From Rhodospirillales bacterium (lineage in GTDB: Bacteria; Pseudomonadota; Alphaproteobacteria; Reyranellales; Reyranellaceae): a stretch of DNA of 6,982 nt. Shown here piece by piece: positions 6,116 through 6,982 of this stretch. The translations under genes and the position numbers were made by a program. The first letter of the stretch is position 1. Each line of letters opens with the position of its first letter. Under the pieces are notes generated by a model that did no database searches, was not told the DNA's origin, and saw nothing but the letters and a program-made list of their open reading frames with translations. Location: positions 1-6,982 of the forward strand of contig JABMNB010000385.1 in NCBI GenBank assembly GCA_013205335.1, given 5' to 3'.

Positions 6116-6982
6116 TCAGCCCTTGAACAGGCCTTCCGACATGAGGTCGGCCAGCGTCGCATCGAACGCCTGGCGCAGGCGGCCGAACAGATCGGCCAGC
6201 TCGGTCTCGTTGATGACCAGCGGCGGGCAGATCGCGACGCGGTCGCCCATGTTGCGGATGAACAGGCCACGCGCCACGGCGTGGTTGTAGACGCGCAGGC
6301 CGGCGCCGACCGCGACGAGATCGAAAGGGGTCTTTGTCTTCTTGTCGGCGACGATCTCGAGTGCGCCCATCATGCCGATGCTCATCGCCTCGCCGACCAG
6401 CGGGTGATCGGCGAACGACTGCACGTGCTTGGAGAAGATCGGGCTCAAGCGCTTGGCGTGGCCGAACAGGTCGGTCTCGTCATAGATCTTCTGCGCCTCG
6501 AGCGCGACGGCAGCCGCGACCGGATGGCCGGAGTAGGTGAAGCCGTGGCCCCAGGTGCCGATCTTGTCGCTCTCGCTCATGAGTGCCTGGTAGACCTTCT
6601 CGTTGACCATCACCGCCGAGATCGGCAGGAACGACGCCGACAGCGCCTTGGCGCAGGTCAGGATGTCGGGCTTGATGTTCATCGTCTGGCTGCCCCAGAC
6701 ATTGCCGGTGCGCCCGAAGCCGCAGATCACCTCGTCGGCGATGAACAGCATGTCGTACTTGGTGCAAACCGCCTGGATCTTCTCGTAATAGCCCTTGGGC
6801 GGTACGACGACGCCGCCGGCGCCCATCACCGGTTCACAGATCATCGCGGCCACCTGCTCGGCGCCGCCTTCCCTGAGGATGAGCTGCTCCAGCTCCTCGG
6901 CGCAGCGCGTGGCGAACTGCTCCTCGGTCTCGCCCTCGACGCCGAAGCGGTAGAAATGCGGGCAGGTCGTGTGCAGCACGCC
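6116..6982 (-). CDS. Class III PLP-dependent aminotransferase, C-terminal part
   Basis: The last 288 residues of a class III (omega-amino acid type) aminotransferase; roughly 170 N-terminal residues lie beyond the right edge. Counting from the edge, the fragment shows ICEPVMGAGG (Glu51), the cofactor-ring Asp83 in FIADEVICGFGRTG, and the PLP-linking Lys112 in TCAKALSASFLPISAV (codon at 6647-6649). It also shows Thr151 in GHGFTYSGHP at the PLP phosphate, and VAICPPLVIN near the C-terminus. These enzymes move amino groups from omega-amines or omega-amino acids (for example beta-alanine, GABA, putrescine, taurine) to pyruvate or 2-oxoglutarate. The donor cannot be decided here, particularly with the N-terminal substrate-binding part missing. 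The Thr-Tyr-Ser-Gly-His-Pro segment resembles pyruvate-dependent members. It is the first gene in the window of a minus-strand run followed at two bases by the small membrane protein and then by hemA. Confidence 0.93.
   Translation of the reverse strand, partial: GVLHTTCPHFYRFGVEGETEEQFATRCAEELEQLILREGGAEQVAAMICEPVMGAGGVVVPPKGYYEKIQAVCTKYDMLFIADEVICGFGRTGNVWGSQTMNIKPDILTCAKALSASFLPISAVMVNEKVYQALMSESDKIGTWGHGFTYSGHPVAAAVALEAQKIYDETDLFGHAKRLSPIFSKHVQSFADHPLVGEAMSIGMMGALEIVADKKTKTPFDLVAVGAGLRVYNHAVARGLFIRNMGDRVAICPPLVINETELADLFGRLRQAFDATLADLMSEGLFKG

Noticed and set aside
3184..6126. A 980-codon open frame on the plus strand
   Set aside because: It overlaps the MFS gene in a different frame and then runs antisense to hemA and the small membrane protein. 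Its translation is Arg/Ala/Gly-rich without domains, and long stop-free shadow frames are expected in GC-rich DNA.
5737..6270. A 177-codon minus-strand frame covering the small membrane protein
   Set aside because: It overlaps the end of the aminotransferase and is Arg-rich, while the 117-residue frame has clear hydrophobic helices, a good ribosome site and a start next to the aminotransferase stop.
1..6982. A defence island, phage, transposon or new multi-gene system
   Set aside because: All large genes belong to recognisable metabolic or transport families with uniform composition. No transposase, integrase, direct-repeat array or toxin-antitoxin pair was seen.

Overview
The window is about 7 kb of GC-rich DNA, densely coding on both strands. 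It carries a typical 5-aminolevulinate synthase (Shemin pathway), a class II DAHP synthase and a beta-class-like GST. Together these point to an alphaproteobacterium. A Rhodospirillales- or Rhizobiales-type genome is my best guess, but the sequence alone does not settle the genus. There is no mobile element, CRISPR array, tRNA or rRNA, and no non-coding stretch longer than about 105 bases. It reads as ordinary chromosomal housekeeping DNA.

Layout: (1) Bases 1-2704, plus strand, hold three closely spaced genes: the C-terminal part of class II DAHP synthase (entry to aromatic amino-acid synthesis), a divergent nicotinate phosphoribosyltransferase-family protein (NAD salvage), and a glutathione S-transferase. 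Gaps of 42 and 31 bases suggest one transcription unit. (2) Bases 2733-3140, minus strand, hold a small uncharacterised protein with a helical, DUF2786-like N-terminus. (3) Bases 3212-4426, plus strand, hold a 12-helix MFS transporter that probably starts at TTG. It shares a 71-base divergent intergenic region with the small gene, and that region carries two adjacent short palindromes. (4) Bases 4432-6982, minus strand, hold a cluster read from right to left: a class III PLP aminotransferase (5' end outside the window), a small three-helix membrane protein two bases after it, and hemA after a 104-base leader.

The convergent MFS and hemA genes are separated by only five bases. Their two stop codons lie in the two arms of one perfect 7-bp hairpin. 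The hemA leader holds an 8-bp inverted repeat whose downstream arm includes the likely ribosome binding site. Functional links are modest. Glycine-consuming heme synthesis sits beside a PLP aminotransferase, and aromatic and NAD metabolism sit together in the left block. I see no clear new multi-gene system. The items most worth checking are the divergent NAPRTase-family enzyme, the hemA leader structure, the shared stop-codon hairpin, and the uncharacterised small proteins.
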